From: Novosphingobium sp. Chol11
GTDB lineage: Bacteria; Pseudomonadota; Alphaproteobacteria; Sphingomonadales; Sphingomonadaceae
Direction: 5' to 3'
Assembly: GCF_900218065.1 (NCBI RefSeq)
Contig: NZ_OBMU01000001.1
Location: 1,930,857 to 1,994,856 of the forward strand
Length of the DNA stretch: 64,000 nt
Of this stretch, positions 32,478-40,820 are shown piece after piece; position 1 is the first letter of the stretch; the number at the start of each line of letters is the position of its first letter. The notes under the pieces are model-generated. The model did no database searches and was not told the DNA's origin. It saw only the letters and a program-made list of their open reading frames with translations. The position numbers were made by a program, and so were the translations under genes.

Positions 32478-33272
32478 TCATGTCGCGAAGGACCCGGCGA
32501 GAGACCCCATTGTCAGGGCCCAGCCATCCACCAGCACGAACAGCAACAGCTTGAACGGCATGGAGATGATCGTCGGCGACAACATCATCATACCGAGCGC
32601 CATCAGCGTGGAGGCGACAACGAGGTCGATGATGAGAAACGGCAGGAAGATCATGAAGCCGATCTGGAATGCGGTTTTCAATTCGCTCGTCACGAAGGCG
32701 GGGAGCAGGATCGAGAAGGGGATGTCGGCGGGTGAGCGAAAGGCGGGCGCTTCGGCGAGGTTGGCGAAGAGCTTCAGATCCGTCTCGCGCGTCTGCTTGG
32801 CCATGAAGCCGTGCAGCACTTTGCCCGATCGGCCGACCGCTTCCTCGATGCTGATCTGCCCCTTGCCATAGGGGTCGAAGGCCTGCGCGTTGATCTGGTC
32901 GATCGCGGGGCGCATCACGAAGAGGGAGAGGAAGAGCGAAAGGCCCACCAGCACCTGGTTGGGCGGGGTCTGCTGCAATCCCAGCGCCTGGCGCAGGATC
33001 GACAGGACGATGATGATACGGGTGAAGCTGGTCATCATGAGCACAAGCGACGGCAGTACCGACAGCAGGCTCATCAGGACGAGGATCTGGAGCGACAGGG
33101 ACAGCGGACGGCCATCGCCCGAAATCGCGCCCATCGCGCGGGTCAGCGCGCCGCCATTGTCGATCGGCGCTGCGGGTGCGGCCTGCGCGGCTGCCTGGGC
33201 GAGCGCGGGTTCAGCCAGCAGCAGCCCAGCCGTCAGCGCAAGTCCGCCGATCAGCAGCGCCCTAGCGCGCAC
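32478..33272 (-). CDS. fliP: Flagellar export gate protein FliP
   Basis: A 264-residue gate protein with a cleavable signal peptide (ending about PALAQA) and four membrane spans. Landmarks are [39 protein letters not shown] and [20 protein letters not shown]. Its start overlaps fliO by 11 bases. Confidence 0.95.
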   Translation of the reverse strand: MRARALLIGGLALTAGLLLAEPALAQAAAQAAPAAPIDNGGALTRAMGAISGDGRPLSLSLQILVLMSLLSVLPSLVLMMTSFTRIIIVLSILRQALGLQQTPPNQVLVGLSLFLSLFVMRPAIDQINAQAFDPYGKGQISIEEAVGRSGKVLHGFMAKQTRETDLKLFANLAEAPAFRSPADIPFSILLPAFVTSELKTAFQIGFMIFLPFLIIDLVVASTLMALGMMMLSPTIISMPFKLLLFVLVDGWALTMGSLAGSFAT

Positions 33273-33525
33273 GATAGGGATCGCCTTCCGCGATTTTTTC
33301 GATCCGGCCGCGCGTGACGGACAGCAGTATCTTCTTGCCCTCGAATTCGACCACGGCGAGCTTGCCGAAGGTGCCGAGCGGGAGCGCTTCGAGCATCTTC
33401 AGGGATCGGCCGTCCTGCCCCGCGATCATGCCGGGCTGATATTTGCGCCAAAGCCACAGCGCGCCGAAGGCCATGCCGCCGACCAGCGGCAGGAGGATCA
33501 GCAGTTTGACGAAATACCAGAACAT
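33262..33525 (-). CDS. fliO: Flagellar assembly protein FliO
   Basis: An 87-residue protein with one N-terminal membrane helix ([21 protein letters not shown]) and a small cytoplasmic domain ending in arginines. FliO assists FliP assembly. The sequence [22 protein letters not shown] matches the conserved part of the family. Located where FliO belongs, between fliN and fliP, which strengthens the call. Confidence 0.8.
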   Translation of the reverse strand: MFWYFVKLLILLPLVGGMAFGALWLWRKYQPGMIAGQDGRSLKMLEALPLGTFGKLAVVEFEGKKILLSVTRGRIEKIAEGDPYRAR

Positions 33526-33609
33526 GAGGGCCGGTCCGCTATCATGGTTAACCGCCCTTCCGAATCAGAAAGATCGGCGCGCAGCAAGGGAAAAAGGATG
33601 GTGGCGCGA

Positions 33610-33948
33610 TCAACCGCGCCGTTCGACCCCGGCCAGGCGGCTTTCGGCAGCAGCGATGTCGACGATGCGGATGCCATAGCGGCCATTCACCGTCACCACC
33701 TCGCCCTTCGCGATCAGCGCCCCGTTGACCATGATGTCGAGCAGGTCGTCGGCCTGACGGTCGAGTTCCACGATGCTGCCTTCGGCCAGGTCCATGACCT
33801 CCGCCAGGCGCAGCGACGTGGAGCCGACCTCCACCGACATGCGGACGGGAATGTCGGCCAGCAGGCGGAACTGGGGATTGCTGACCATGCGGCTCAATCC
33901 ATTGTCGGCAAAGCCGTCCATCCGCGGCGCTTCGCTCATGTCGCTCAT
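33610..33948 (-). CDS. fliN: Flagellar motor switch protein FliN
   Basis: A 112-residue C-ring protein. Residues about 25-105 form the SpoA domain, with VRMSVEVGSTSLRLAEVMDL and VNGALIAKGEVVTVNGRYGIRIVDI as typical pieces. It forms the bottom of the switch ring with FliM. Its start overlaps the fliM stop by four bases. Confidence 0.94.
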   Translation of the reverse strand: MSDMSEAPRMDGFADNGLSRMVSNPQFRLLADIPVRMSVEVGSTSLRLAEVMDLAEGSIVELDRQADDLLDIMVNGALIAKGEVVTVNGRYGIRIVDIAAAESRLAGVERRG

Positions 33949-34832
33949 TGTTCAGGTCCCTGTAAAAGCTTTTCAATCTGGAATGCGGCGCGGCCGTCCT
34001 GTTCGCCGATCGATCCATGAGCGACGATGCGGTCGCCCACGATCAACGGGAGGCTGCGGCTGATATTGATTGGAATGATGTCGCCGGTCTTCAACTGCAT
34101 GAGGTCGGCGAGCGAGAGATTGGGGCGCGCCAGCACGGTGCGGGCGGGCAGGCGGATGTCGCGCATGCGATTGGCGATGCGCGCCTGCCACACTGGATCG
34201 ACGCGCTCCTCGTCCACCGGAGCCTTCGTCCCCATGAGCGGCTCCACCGCGCGCAACGACGACAGCGGGTAGAGCAGGTCGATCGGCCATTCCTGATCGC
34301 GCGCGATGCTGAGCATGAAGCGTTGCAGCACCATCTGCTCGCCGGGCTGCGCGGCGGATGCGAAGCCGATCCCGGTTTCGCGGATGACAAGGCCGATTTC
34401 CAGCGGCAGGATGTCGGTCCAACCTTCCGAAAGGCGCGCGATCACGCCTTCTGAAATGCGGCTGATCAGCCGGTCTTCGGTAGGGGTGAACTCGCCCCGG
34501 GCAGGCAGCGGGCGATTGCCGAGGCCGCCGTAGAAGCAATCGACCAGCGTCGAGATCATGGCCGCGTCCATGCGCAGCAGCATCTGACCCTTTAGCGGCG
34601 CGATGCGATAGACGCCGATGCTGGAAAAGGTGGGCACTTGCGCCGACCACTGACCGAAATCCAGCACTTGCGCGTCGAGCATGGCGATATGCGGGCGCAC
34701 GCCCGAGATTGGCTCGAACAAGGCGCGCAAACGCCGGCCGAGCTTTTCGCCCAGCCGGTCGAGCCCGGACAGCAGCTGTGGTGTCTGCGATTCCCCGCGC
34801 CCGAAAGCGTAGGTCTGAACGTCGTTCATCAT
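33945..34832 (-). CDS. fliM: Flagellar motor switch protein FliM, N-terminally short
   Basis: A 295-residue C-ring protein with the CheC-like middle domain (ARGEFTPTEDRLISRISEGV) and C-terminal SpoA domain (RTVLARPNLSLADLMQLKTGDIIPI, in part ARPNLSLADLMQLKTGDIIP). It opens MMNDVQTYAFGRGESQTPQ and enters the middle domain by about residue 20. The EIDALL-type peptide that binds phosphorylated CheY in most FliM proteins, and its linker, are not there. In-frame codons upstream offer no start and no such motif. The ribosome site is inside a hairpin (34834-34860). Confidence 0.92.
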   Translation of the reverse strand: MMNDVQTYAFGRGESQTPQLLSGLDRLGEKLGRRLRALFEPISGVRPHIAMLDAQVLDFGQWSAQVPTFSSIGVYRIAPLKGQMLLRMDAAMISTLVDCFYGGLGNRPLPARGEFTPTEDRLISRISEGVIARLSEGWTDILPLEIGLVIRETGIGFASAAQPGEQMVLQRFMLSIARDQEWPIDLLYPLSSLRAVEPLMGTKAPVDEERVDPVWQARIANRMRDIRLPARTVLARPNLSLADLMQLKTGDIIPINISRSLPLIVGDRIVAHGSIGEQDGRAAFQIEKLLQGPEQ

Positions 34833-34833
34833 A

Positions 34834-34860
34834 GTCCCCTGCCCTAGCGGGTCAGGGGAC
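34834..34860 (-). promoter_or_regulatory. Hairpin masking the fliM ribosome-binding site
   Basis: GTCCCCTG (34834-34841) is the exact complement of CAGGGGAC (34853-34860). On the minus-strand mRNA the 3' arm contains AGGGGA, the only Shine-Dalgarno candidate for fliM, ending four bases before the ATG. The structure could couple fliM translation to passage of ribosomes through fliL or to another factor. Confidence 0.55.
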
Positions 34861-34881
34861 TTCCCGACCTTTCAGGCACCC

Positions 34882-35517
34882 CTATTGAATAACGAAATTG
34901 GTAAAATAAACGTTATCGATGCCGCCATAGCCCGTCTTTTGCTTCAAAACATCGTTGATAACGCCCTTGATCCGGCCCTGGAGCTGCCGCTTGCCTTCCG
35001 GCGTCGCCAGCATCGCTTCGGGCTGTTGGGCGAGCAGCATCAGAACCTGACTGCGAATCGCCATTTCGTGCGTCTTTATCGCCTCGATCACGCGCAGGTC
35101 GTAATAGGTGGATACCGCCACCGAAATCTGGGCGAAGGCGTCGGTGTCCGACATGTTGGAGGTGAAGGGCGCCTGCAACTGGAAATAGGTCGCCTGATAG
35201 GCCGCCGGATTGGCGGGCGTGGGAAGGTCGATGCCCTTGCCCGGATGCGCGGGCGCATGGCCCCCGCCGCCGCCTTCACCATGCCCTTCGCCGCCCATGC
35301 CATGAGCCTTCGCGACTTCCTCGGCGCTCTCGCCCGCAAGGACGAGGACTGGCTTGTTGGGATCTTCCTTGGGGCCCTCTTCCTTGGCGCTGAAGAAACC
35401 GGCCGCGTAGAGCCCGCCAGCCGTGCCCGCACCACCCAGGACAAGCGCGGCGGCGGCCAGCAGGATCATCTTCATGCCCCCGCCCTTTTTCTTCTTCGCC
35501 TTCGCCTCGTCGCTCAT
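34882..35517 (-). CDS. fliL: Flagellar basal-body protein FliL
   Basis: A 211-residue inner-membrane protein: charged lysine-rich cytoplasmic start (KAKKKKGGGMK), one membrane span (MILLAAAALVLGGAGTAGGL), a Gly/His-rich periplasmic linker (about residues 70-100) and the FliL domain (YFQLQAPFTSNMSDTDAFAQ...TYYDLRVIEAIKTHEMAIRS in pieces). FliL encircles the stator and supports torque. It precedes fliM in the long operon. Confidence 0.92.
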   Translation of the reverse strand: MSDEAKAKKKKGGGMKMILLAAAALVLGGAGTAGGLYAAGFFSAKEEGPKEDPNKPVLVLAGESAEEVAKAHGMGGEGHGEGGGGGHAPAHPGKGIDLPTPANPAAYQATYFQLQAPFTSNMSDTDAFAQISVAVSTYYDLRVIEAIKTHEMAIRSQVLMLLAQQPEAMLATPEGKRQLQGRIKGVINDVLKQKTGYGGIDNVYFTNFVIQ

Positions 35518-35544
35518 CTGCCGGTCCCCCGAAAATCCTGGATC

Positions 35545-37407
35545 TTAAGCGTAACGCGCGCGCGCCCGGCCATGGGCGGCAGGCTGCGCGTCCGCATGGT
35601 TAAGAACGGCAGGATCGCCGGAGCCTTTAGGGCCAAAGCCGTTATTTTCGCGCCCCTGCCAGCGATTTTGCTGGCCTTGGGGCTGGCCCATATTCTGGCC
35701 GTTATTCTGCGCCCAGGCGGAGCTCTGAGAGCCTTGCTGCGACTGTTGTTGCTGCTGCTGAGACGATGACTGGCCACCTGTTTCGGCGCGGTGCGCTTCA
35801 GCCACCGCAGGCGCGCGTTCGACCTTCAACTCGGCGATGCGAACGGCAGCGAGGCCCGCGTCCAGCTTCAGCCGGTCGCTATCCTGCCGCAACGCCGCCT
35901 CCGCCGCCTCACTGGCAACGGTCAGGCTGACTGCGGCGCCGTCCGTGTCGTGGCGAATGTCCACCTGCACCGCGCCCAGATGCTGCGTATCGATCTGGAA
36001 CCGTCCCTGCGCGCCGTTTGCCGACAGCCCTGCAATGTCGCGAGCAAGCCCGTCAATCCACTGGCCGGAAACACCCATGTCGACGACCTGAGCGCCGAGG
36101 CTGGCAGACAAATCGGGCGATGGCGAAGCGGGAACTGCGCTTGGTGGGGACAGGCTGGCGGTTTGCGGAGCCGCGACCGGAGGAGCAGCGGGAGCTGCGT
36201 CAGGGGACGGCGGAACGACGGACGAATCCAATGCCGGTTCGGCTGAACGCGCGGGCGTTTCGGCTTTCGCATGCGCAGCGGCGGAAACCTGTTCGCCGAC
36301 GCGAATGGGCGCGCCGGTCTGGCGCGCGGCCACCTGTTCACGCACGATTGCCAGGAGAGCGATCGCTTCCGCCTTCACCGGCTTGCCATTGAGGACGGGC
36401 GCTGCGGGCGATACGCCTTCGGGGGCTGGGCTTTCGCCTGCCATCACCGCCACAGGCGCGTCTGGAACCGCCGAGGATATCTTCCCCTCGCCGCGAGCGT
36501 GGCGCTGGTCTGGGGCGATCCTTTCAGGGTCGCTTTGGATTGGCGCAGGACCGCGCGAGGGCGCCGATGGCACAGGAACCGTCATAATCGGTGCCACATT
36601 GGGTGCGGCAGCTACAGGTTCGGAGCCGTCTGTTGATGCATCGGCTACAGGTTCAGGATTGACTGGCGGAACGGCTTCAGCTGCCATGACGGGCTGCGGC
36701 ACTGGAGCCGTAGCCGCAGGGTCCTGCTCCGTACGTTCGACCTTTGCCTTCTGCTTGGGCGAGGATTGGGTTTCGACCGGCGAGGCTTCCGCCATGACGG
36801 GAATGGCAGGCCCCGGCTCAGGCTCATCCTTGTGAGCGGCAGGATGAGCCTTGGGCGACTGGGCAGGCTTAGTCCCCTTATCCGGTACTGCGGCTTCCGG
36901 CTGGACGGGTGCTTCACCCGACGCATCTGGCTCAGGGATGGGTGCTTCGTCCGGCAAGCTTGTCTCGGACTGCGCCTGGGAAGGCGAAGGCTCAACCTGC
37001 GGCTGCTGCTCCACCGGAACATCTGCGGCCTGCTTGACGAACCCGAGCGCTCGGCCGGGCGGCAATTGCGACGGCAAGGATTTGCCGGCGGCAACCGCTA
37101 TGGCAAGCCCGTGCGGAACGTGGCCCTGCGCAGGCGTGGCCTCGGGCGGAGCCATGTTTATTAGAAGGCCGGAGGGAGCGGTAGCTGTGTCCCGCTGTTC
37201 AATGGGCGGGATATCAGCCGCAACGGGCGGCAAAGCTGGTCCCTCGATCTGCGGCAGGGCCGGAGCAACGGCGGTCTCTTCCGCCATCGTGCCGTTGAAC
37301 AGCGCAGCGAAATCGGCCGTCTCGCCCGGCGAGGCAGGCTGAACCGCCGCTACGCCCGGCGCGGCCGTGGAAAAGAGCAGTGCCTTCAGGCTGGAAAGCA
37401 TGTTCAT
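35545..37407 (-). CDS. fliK: Hook-length control protein FliK
   Basis: A 620-residue protein. The first 420 residues are a long Pro/Ala/Glu-rich, low-complexity ruler region; the C-terminal domain (about 430-560) contains RFQIDTQHLGAVQVDIRHDT and VSLTVASEAAEAALRQDSDR, matching the Flg_hook/FliK C-terminal fold that contacts FlhB. A glutamine/serine-rich tail with six consecutive Gln follows. I start at the ATG at 37407, one base after the fliJ stop; the frame is open further upstream but overlaps fliJ. It measures hook length and triggers the export switch. Confidence 0.85.
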   Translation of the reverse strand: MNMLSSLKALLFSTAAPGVAAVQPASPGETADFAALFNGTMAEETAVAPALPQIEGPALPPVAADIPPIEQRDTATAPSGLLINMAPPEATPAQGHVPHGLAIAVAAGKSLPSQLPPGRALGFVKQAADVPVEQQPQVEPSPSQAQSETSLPDEAPIPEPDASGEAPVQPEAAVPDKGTKPAQSPKAHPAAHKDEPEPGPAIPVMAEASPVETQSSPKQKAKVERTEQDPAATAPVPQPVMAAEAVPPVNPEPVADASTDGSEPVAAAPNVAPIMTVPVPSAPSRGPAPIQSDPERIAPDQRHARGEGKISSAVPDAPVAVMAGESPAPEGVSPAAPVLNGKPVKAEAIALLAIVREQVAARQTGAPIRVGEQVSAAAHAKAETPARSAEPALDSSVVPPSPDAAPAAPPVAAPQTASLSPPSAVPASPSPDLSASLGAQVVDMGVSGQWIDGLARDIAGLSANGAQGRFQIDTQHLGAVQVDIRHDTDGAAVSLTVASEAAEAALRQDSDRLKLDAGLAAVRIAELKVERAPAVAEAHRAETGGQSSSQQQQQQSQQGSQSSAWAQNNGQNMGQPQGQQNRWQGRENNGFGPKGSGDPAVLNHADAQPAAHGRARARYA

Positions 37408-37408
37408 C

Positions 37409-37834
37409 TCATAGGTCTCCCGTCCGCTGCATCCGGCGGTAGCGCGGCAGGGCCGCCAGCTTGTTTTCCCGCCATTCCTCCAGGTCCGCGCGGGCGCGAT
37501 CCTTGAGCTTTTCGGCGATTTCGCGATCCCGATTGGCCGCAAGGGTCAGGCCCTCCTTGGCCTCTACCTTGCGGCGCGCATCGTAGAGCGCGCCATCCAG
37601 CTGACGGCCAGCCTGCTCGAGCCGGCCAGCAAGTTCCTGCATCGCTGCAAAATTCGCGCCAGTTGCCATGCCGGGGTCGGAAAAAAGATCGTTCCGCACC
37701 TTGCGCAGCCGGTCGGCATTGCGTTCGATGCCGTCTGCCTCGTCACGGGCACGGGCCGTTTCAGCGACAGCCATGGCATGTTGCACATGGCGGACGCGCA
37801 GCACGCGGTGGCGCGTCTTGAGCGCGCCCTTCAT
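37409..37834 (-). CDS. fliJ: Flagellar export chaperone FliJ
   Basis: A 141-residue, highly charged protein predicted to be one long antiparallel coiled coil (many Arg/Ala/Glu heptads, for example LAGRLEQAGRQLDGALYDAR). Sequence similarity to FliJ is low, as usual for this family; the call rests on size, coiled-coil character and position between fliI and fliK. FliJ links the FliI ATPase to FlhA. Overlaps fliI by four bases. Confidence 0.8.
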   Translation of the reverse strand: MKGALKTRHRVLRVRHVQHAMAVAETARARDEADGIERNADRLRKVRNDLFSDPGMATGANFAAMQELAGRLEQAGRQLDGALYDARRKVEAKEGLTLAANRDREIAEKLKDRARADLEEWRENKLAALPRYRRMQRTGDL

Positions 37835-39165
37835 GCGCCGAACTCAGCGATGAGAGCACCAGCGCTGGTGTCGAGGTCGATCCGGCTTTTCTGATCCTGC
37901 CGGATGAAATCGAGGATTTCCTGGCGGCGTTGCACGGCTTCGTCGATCACCGGGTCATTGCCCGGGCGGTAGGCGCCCATCAGGATCAGGTCGCGATTTT
38001 CTTCATAGGCGGCCCACAGGCGGCGGTAGGAGGCAGCGGCCATGCGATGATCGTCCGGCACCACGTCAGCCATGACGCGCGAGAGGGACTTGCCGATGTC
38101 GATGGCGGGGAAGATCGCCTGTTCCGACAGATGGCGCGAAAGGACGAAATGGCCATCCACGATAGCGCGGGCGGCGTCTACGATGGGATCGTCGGTGTCG
38201 TCACCGTCCGCCAGCACGGTGTAGAGCGCGGTGATCGAGCCGCCGGTGCGGGCGTCCACCCCTGCCCGTTCGACCAGACGGGGGATGAGAGCAAGCGCGG
38301 AGGGCGGATAGCCCTTCATCGCGGGCGGTTCGCCAAGGGCCAGGCCGATCTCGCGCTGGGCATGGGCGCAGCGGGTCAGGCTGTCGATGAGGAGCAGCAC
38401 CTTCTTGCCGCGCGCGCGGAAATATTCGGCGATGGCGGTGGCCCGCGCGGCGGCGCGCAGGCGCAGCACCGGGGGATGATCGGCGGGCACGGCGACGACG
38501 ATGCTCTTGTGCATCGAATTTTTGAGCTTGGTTTCCAGGAAGTCGCTGACCTCGCGGCCGCGTTCGCCGATCAGGCCCGCGACGACGATGTCGGCTTCCG
38601 CGCCTGCGATCATCTGGCCCATCAGGACGGACTTGCCCACGCCCGACCCAGCGATGATGGCAATGCGCTGGCCGCGCCCGGCGGTGAGCAGCGCGTTGAC
38701 CGCGCGCACGCCAAGGTCGAACGGTTCAGTCACGCGGCCCCGGTCGAGGACATTGCCCTTGACGCCATTGAGCGGCCAGCTGCCGCCGGCGATAATCGGT
38801 CCCTTGCGGTCGAGCGGCTGGCCCATGGCGTCGATGACGCGGCCGATTAGCCCCTCGCCCACCTGCACCATGTTCGCCTGGCTGTCCGGTTCTACCCGTG
38901 CACCATTTTCCAGCGGTGCGTCGGCATCCAGCGGCACGAGCAGCGTCTTGTCGCCGCGAAAGCCGACCACCTCGGCGCGGCAGATGGTGCCGTCCGACGC
39001 GATCACCCGCGCGCCTGCGCCGATCGGCTTGCGAAAGCCCGTGACCTCCAGCATGCCCGCATCGTGGCTGACGAGACGGCCGACGTGACGGGGTGAACGG
39101 TTCTGGACCTGGAGATGGTCGAACAGGCTTTCCGCCTGGGCAAGCGATGCCTTGATCATGCCCAA
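37831..39165 (-). CDS. fliI: Flagellar export ATPase FliI
   Basis: A 444-residue ATPase related to the F1 beta subunit. Walker A is GSGVGKSVLMG, the Walker B region KVLLLIDSLTRCAHAQREIG, and GLIGERGREVSDFLE and SGGSITALYTVL-like segments (TGGSITALYTVLADGDDTDD) are family marks. It powers substrate unfolding at the export gate. Starts 7 bases after fliH. Confidence 0.96.
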   Translation of the reverse strand: MGMIKASLAQAESLFDHLQVQNRSPRHVGRLVSHDAGMLEVTGFRKPIGAGARVIASDGTICRAEVVGFRGDKTLLVPLDADAPLENGARVEPDSQANMVQVGEGLIGRVIDAMGQPLDRKGPIIAGGSWPLNGVKGNVLDRGRVTEPFDLGVRAVNALLTAGRGQRIAIIAGSGVGKSVLMGQMIAGAEADIVVAGLIGERGREVSDFLETKLKNSMHKSIVVAVPADHPPVLRLRAAARATAIAEYFRARGKKVLLLIDSLTRCAHAQREIGLALGEPPAMKGYPPSALALIPRLVERAGVDARTGGSITALYTVLADGDDTDDPIVDAARAIVDGHFVLSRHLSEQAIFPAIDIGKSLSRVMADVVPDDHRMAAASYRRLWAAYEENRDLILMGAYRPGNDPVIDEAVQRRQEILDFIRQDQKSRIDLDTSAGALIAEFGA

Positions 39166-39172
39166 ACCCCCT

Positions 39173-39811
39173 TCATGAACGGCCTTCCATGTCGTCCATC
39201 AGCGCACGCAGGCGCGACAGGCGCACGTCCGGGCCATCCTCGATCCAGCCGTCTGCGGTTTCGAGCCGCACGCACCCGCGATGCATGGCGGGATCACCGA
39301 CCAGCTTCACGCCGATCGTTTCGCCTTCCAGCATGGCGACATCGTCGGGATGCAGGTGGAGCGCGCTCTTGTCCTCGTTATCCTCGATGAAGGCGGCGAC
39401 CGTGTCGCAGCGCTGGACGAGCCGCTCCAGATCGATCTCGACCTCGCCGACAATCTGTTCGACCAGCCGGACTACCGTGGCCGACAACATGGTGGACAGC
39501 ATGCCGCTGGGCGCGGGCGAAAGATTTTCCAGTGCTTCGGCGAGGCGAGCGCGTGCTTCGGCATCCGCGGCGGCGGCGTCGCCGACCACCCGGCATCCTT
39601 CATCGAAGCCGAGCGTGAAGGCCTCCATCCGGGCCTGTTCGATGATGTCCTCGTCGGTCATGGCGGGCGCGGCATCGTGCATCGTCCTGCCGGGTGCCGG
39701 GGCCGCGTCGGAATAAAGGCTGCGGAAGCTGCCGTTTTTTACCTGCCCCATGCCGCCCAAGGGGATGCTCGACGCGTCCCGGCTGCTGCTTGCGTCCCAG
39801 ACCTTAAACAA
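39173..39811 (-). CDS. fliH: Flagellar export regulator FliH
   Basis: A 212-residue protein beginning MFKVWDASSS from a TTG that overlaps the fliG stop by eight bases. Residues about 55-80 (EQARMEAFTLGFDEGCRVVG) and the C-terminal VRLVEQIVGEVEIDLERLVQ, LHLHPDDVAMLEGE match the FliH/YscL type. It binds FliI and links it to the C ring. Call supported by position between fliG and fliI. Confidence 0.87.
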   Translation of the reverse strand: MFKVWDASSSRDASSIPLGGMGQVKNGSFRSLYSDAAPAPGRTMHDAAPAMTDEDIIEQARMEAFTLGFDEGCRVVGDAAAADAEARARLAEALENLSPAPSGMLSTMLSATVVRLVEQIVGEVEIDLERLVQRCDTVAAFIEDNEDKSALHLHPDDVAMLEGETIGVKLVGDPAMHRGCVRLETADGWIEDGPDVRLSRLRALMDDMEGRS

Positions 39812-40820
39812 AGTCGTTCCCCTTGCCGCCGAGCATGATGGTGCCAGCGTCGGCCATGCGGCGCGCGGTGGCGATGATCAGCTTTTGCGCCTCCATCACC
39901 TCTGCCAGGCGAATGGGTCCGCGTTCCTCGATCTCGTCGGCGATCGCCTGCGCGGCGCGGGCCGACATCGCGCCGAAGATCTTGCCCTTCAGCATCTCGT
40001 TCGCGCCCTTCAGCGCCACCACCAGCACGCTGCTGTCGATGGTGCGCATCAGCGTGCCCATATTCTTGTCATCCATGTCGATCAGGTTATCGAACACGAA
40101 CATCTCTTCTTCGATGGTCTGCGCGATCATCTTGTCGCGCTTGGCCACCGCCTTCATGATCCGCTGTTCATTTTCCTTGCGGACATTGTTCATGATGGCA
40201 GCCGCCTCGATCGTGCCGCCGCGCTGGGACGCCGCACCCTGCTTCTTGGCCGTGGAGCCACGCAGCAGCAGCTGTTCCAGATCGTCGAGCGCCTCGTTCG
40301 ACACCGGGCCCAGGGTTGCGATGCGATAGACGATCTCTTCCTGATATTCGGCCGGAAGCAGCTGCAGCACATCGGCGGCGACGGGCGCTTCCAGATGGGC
40401 GAGCACGATTGCCATGATCTGCGGATGCTCCGCCTCGATGAGGGACGCCACTTCCTTGGCGTCCATCCACTTCAGCATTTCGAGCTGGGTGGAGCGGGTC
40501 GGCGGCGTGATGCGCGCCAGGATCGTCTCGGCGCGTTCCTCGCCCAGCGCCTTGGTCATCGCGCCCCGGATGTGACGGGTAGCGCCATAACCGATGGTGG
40601 TGCGCTTCTTCGCCTTGGTGACGAAATGGTCGAGCGCCTCGTTGACTTCCTCGACAGCGACGTCGGCGACATCATACATGGCATAGCCAAGCTGGCGAAC
40701 TTCGTCGGGTTCCAGGCGCGAAAGGATCTGGGCGGCTTCATCCTCGTCGAAGAGCATCAGCAGGACGGCGGCGGCGGCGCTGCCCTTGATGGCGGCGGGA
40801 GCGGTATCGACCTCAGCCAT
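39804..40820 (-). CDS. fliG: Flagellar motor switch protein FliG
   Basis: A 338-residue rotor protein with N-terminal (about 10-100), middle (110-190) and C-terminal (200-330) armadillo domains. EHPQIMAIVLAHLEAPVAAD is the family's core helix, and the C-terminal torque helix includes KGANEMLKGKIFGAMSARAA with the charged residues that face the stator. Overlaps both fliF and fliH by eight bases. Confidence 0.95.
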   Translation of the reverse strand: MAEVDTAPAAIKGSAAAAVLLMLFDEDEAAQILSRLEPDEVRQLGYAMYDVADVAVEEVNEALDHFVTKAKKRTTIGYGATRHIRGAMTKALGEERAETILARITPPTRSTQLEMLKWMDAKEVASLIEAEHPQIMAIVLAHLEAPVAADVLQLLPAEYQEEIVYRIATLGPVSNEALDDLEQLLLRGSTAKKQGAASQRGGTIEAAAIMNNVRKENEQRIMKAVAKRDKMIAQTIEEEMFVFDNLIDMDDKNMGTLMRTIDSSVLVVALKGANEMLKGKIFGAMSARAAQAIADEIEERGPIRLAEVMEAQKLIIATARRMADAGTIMLGGKGNDFV

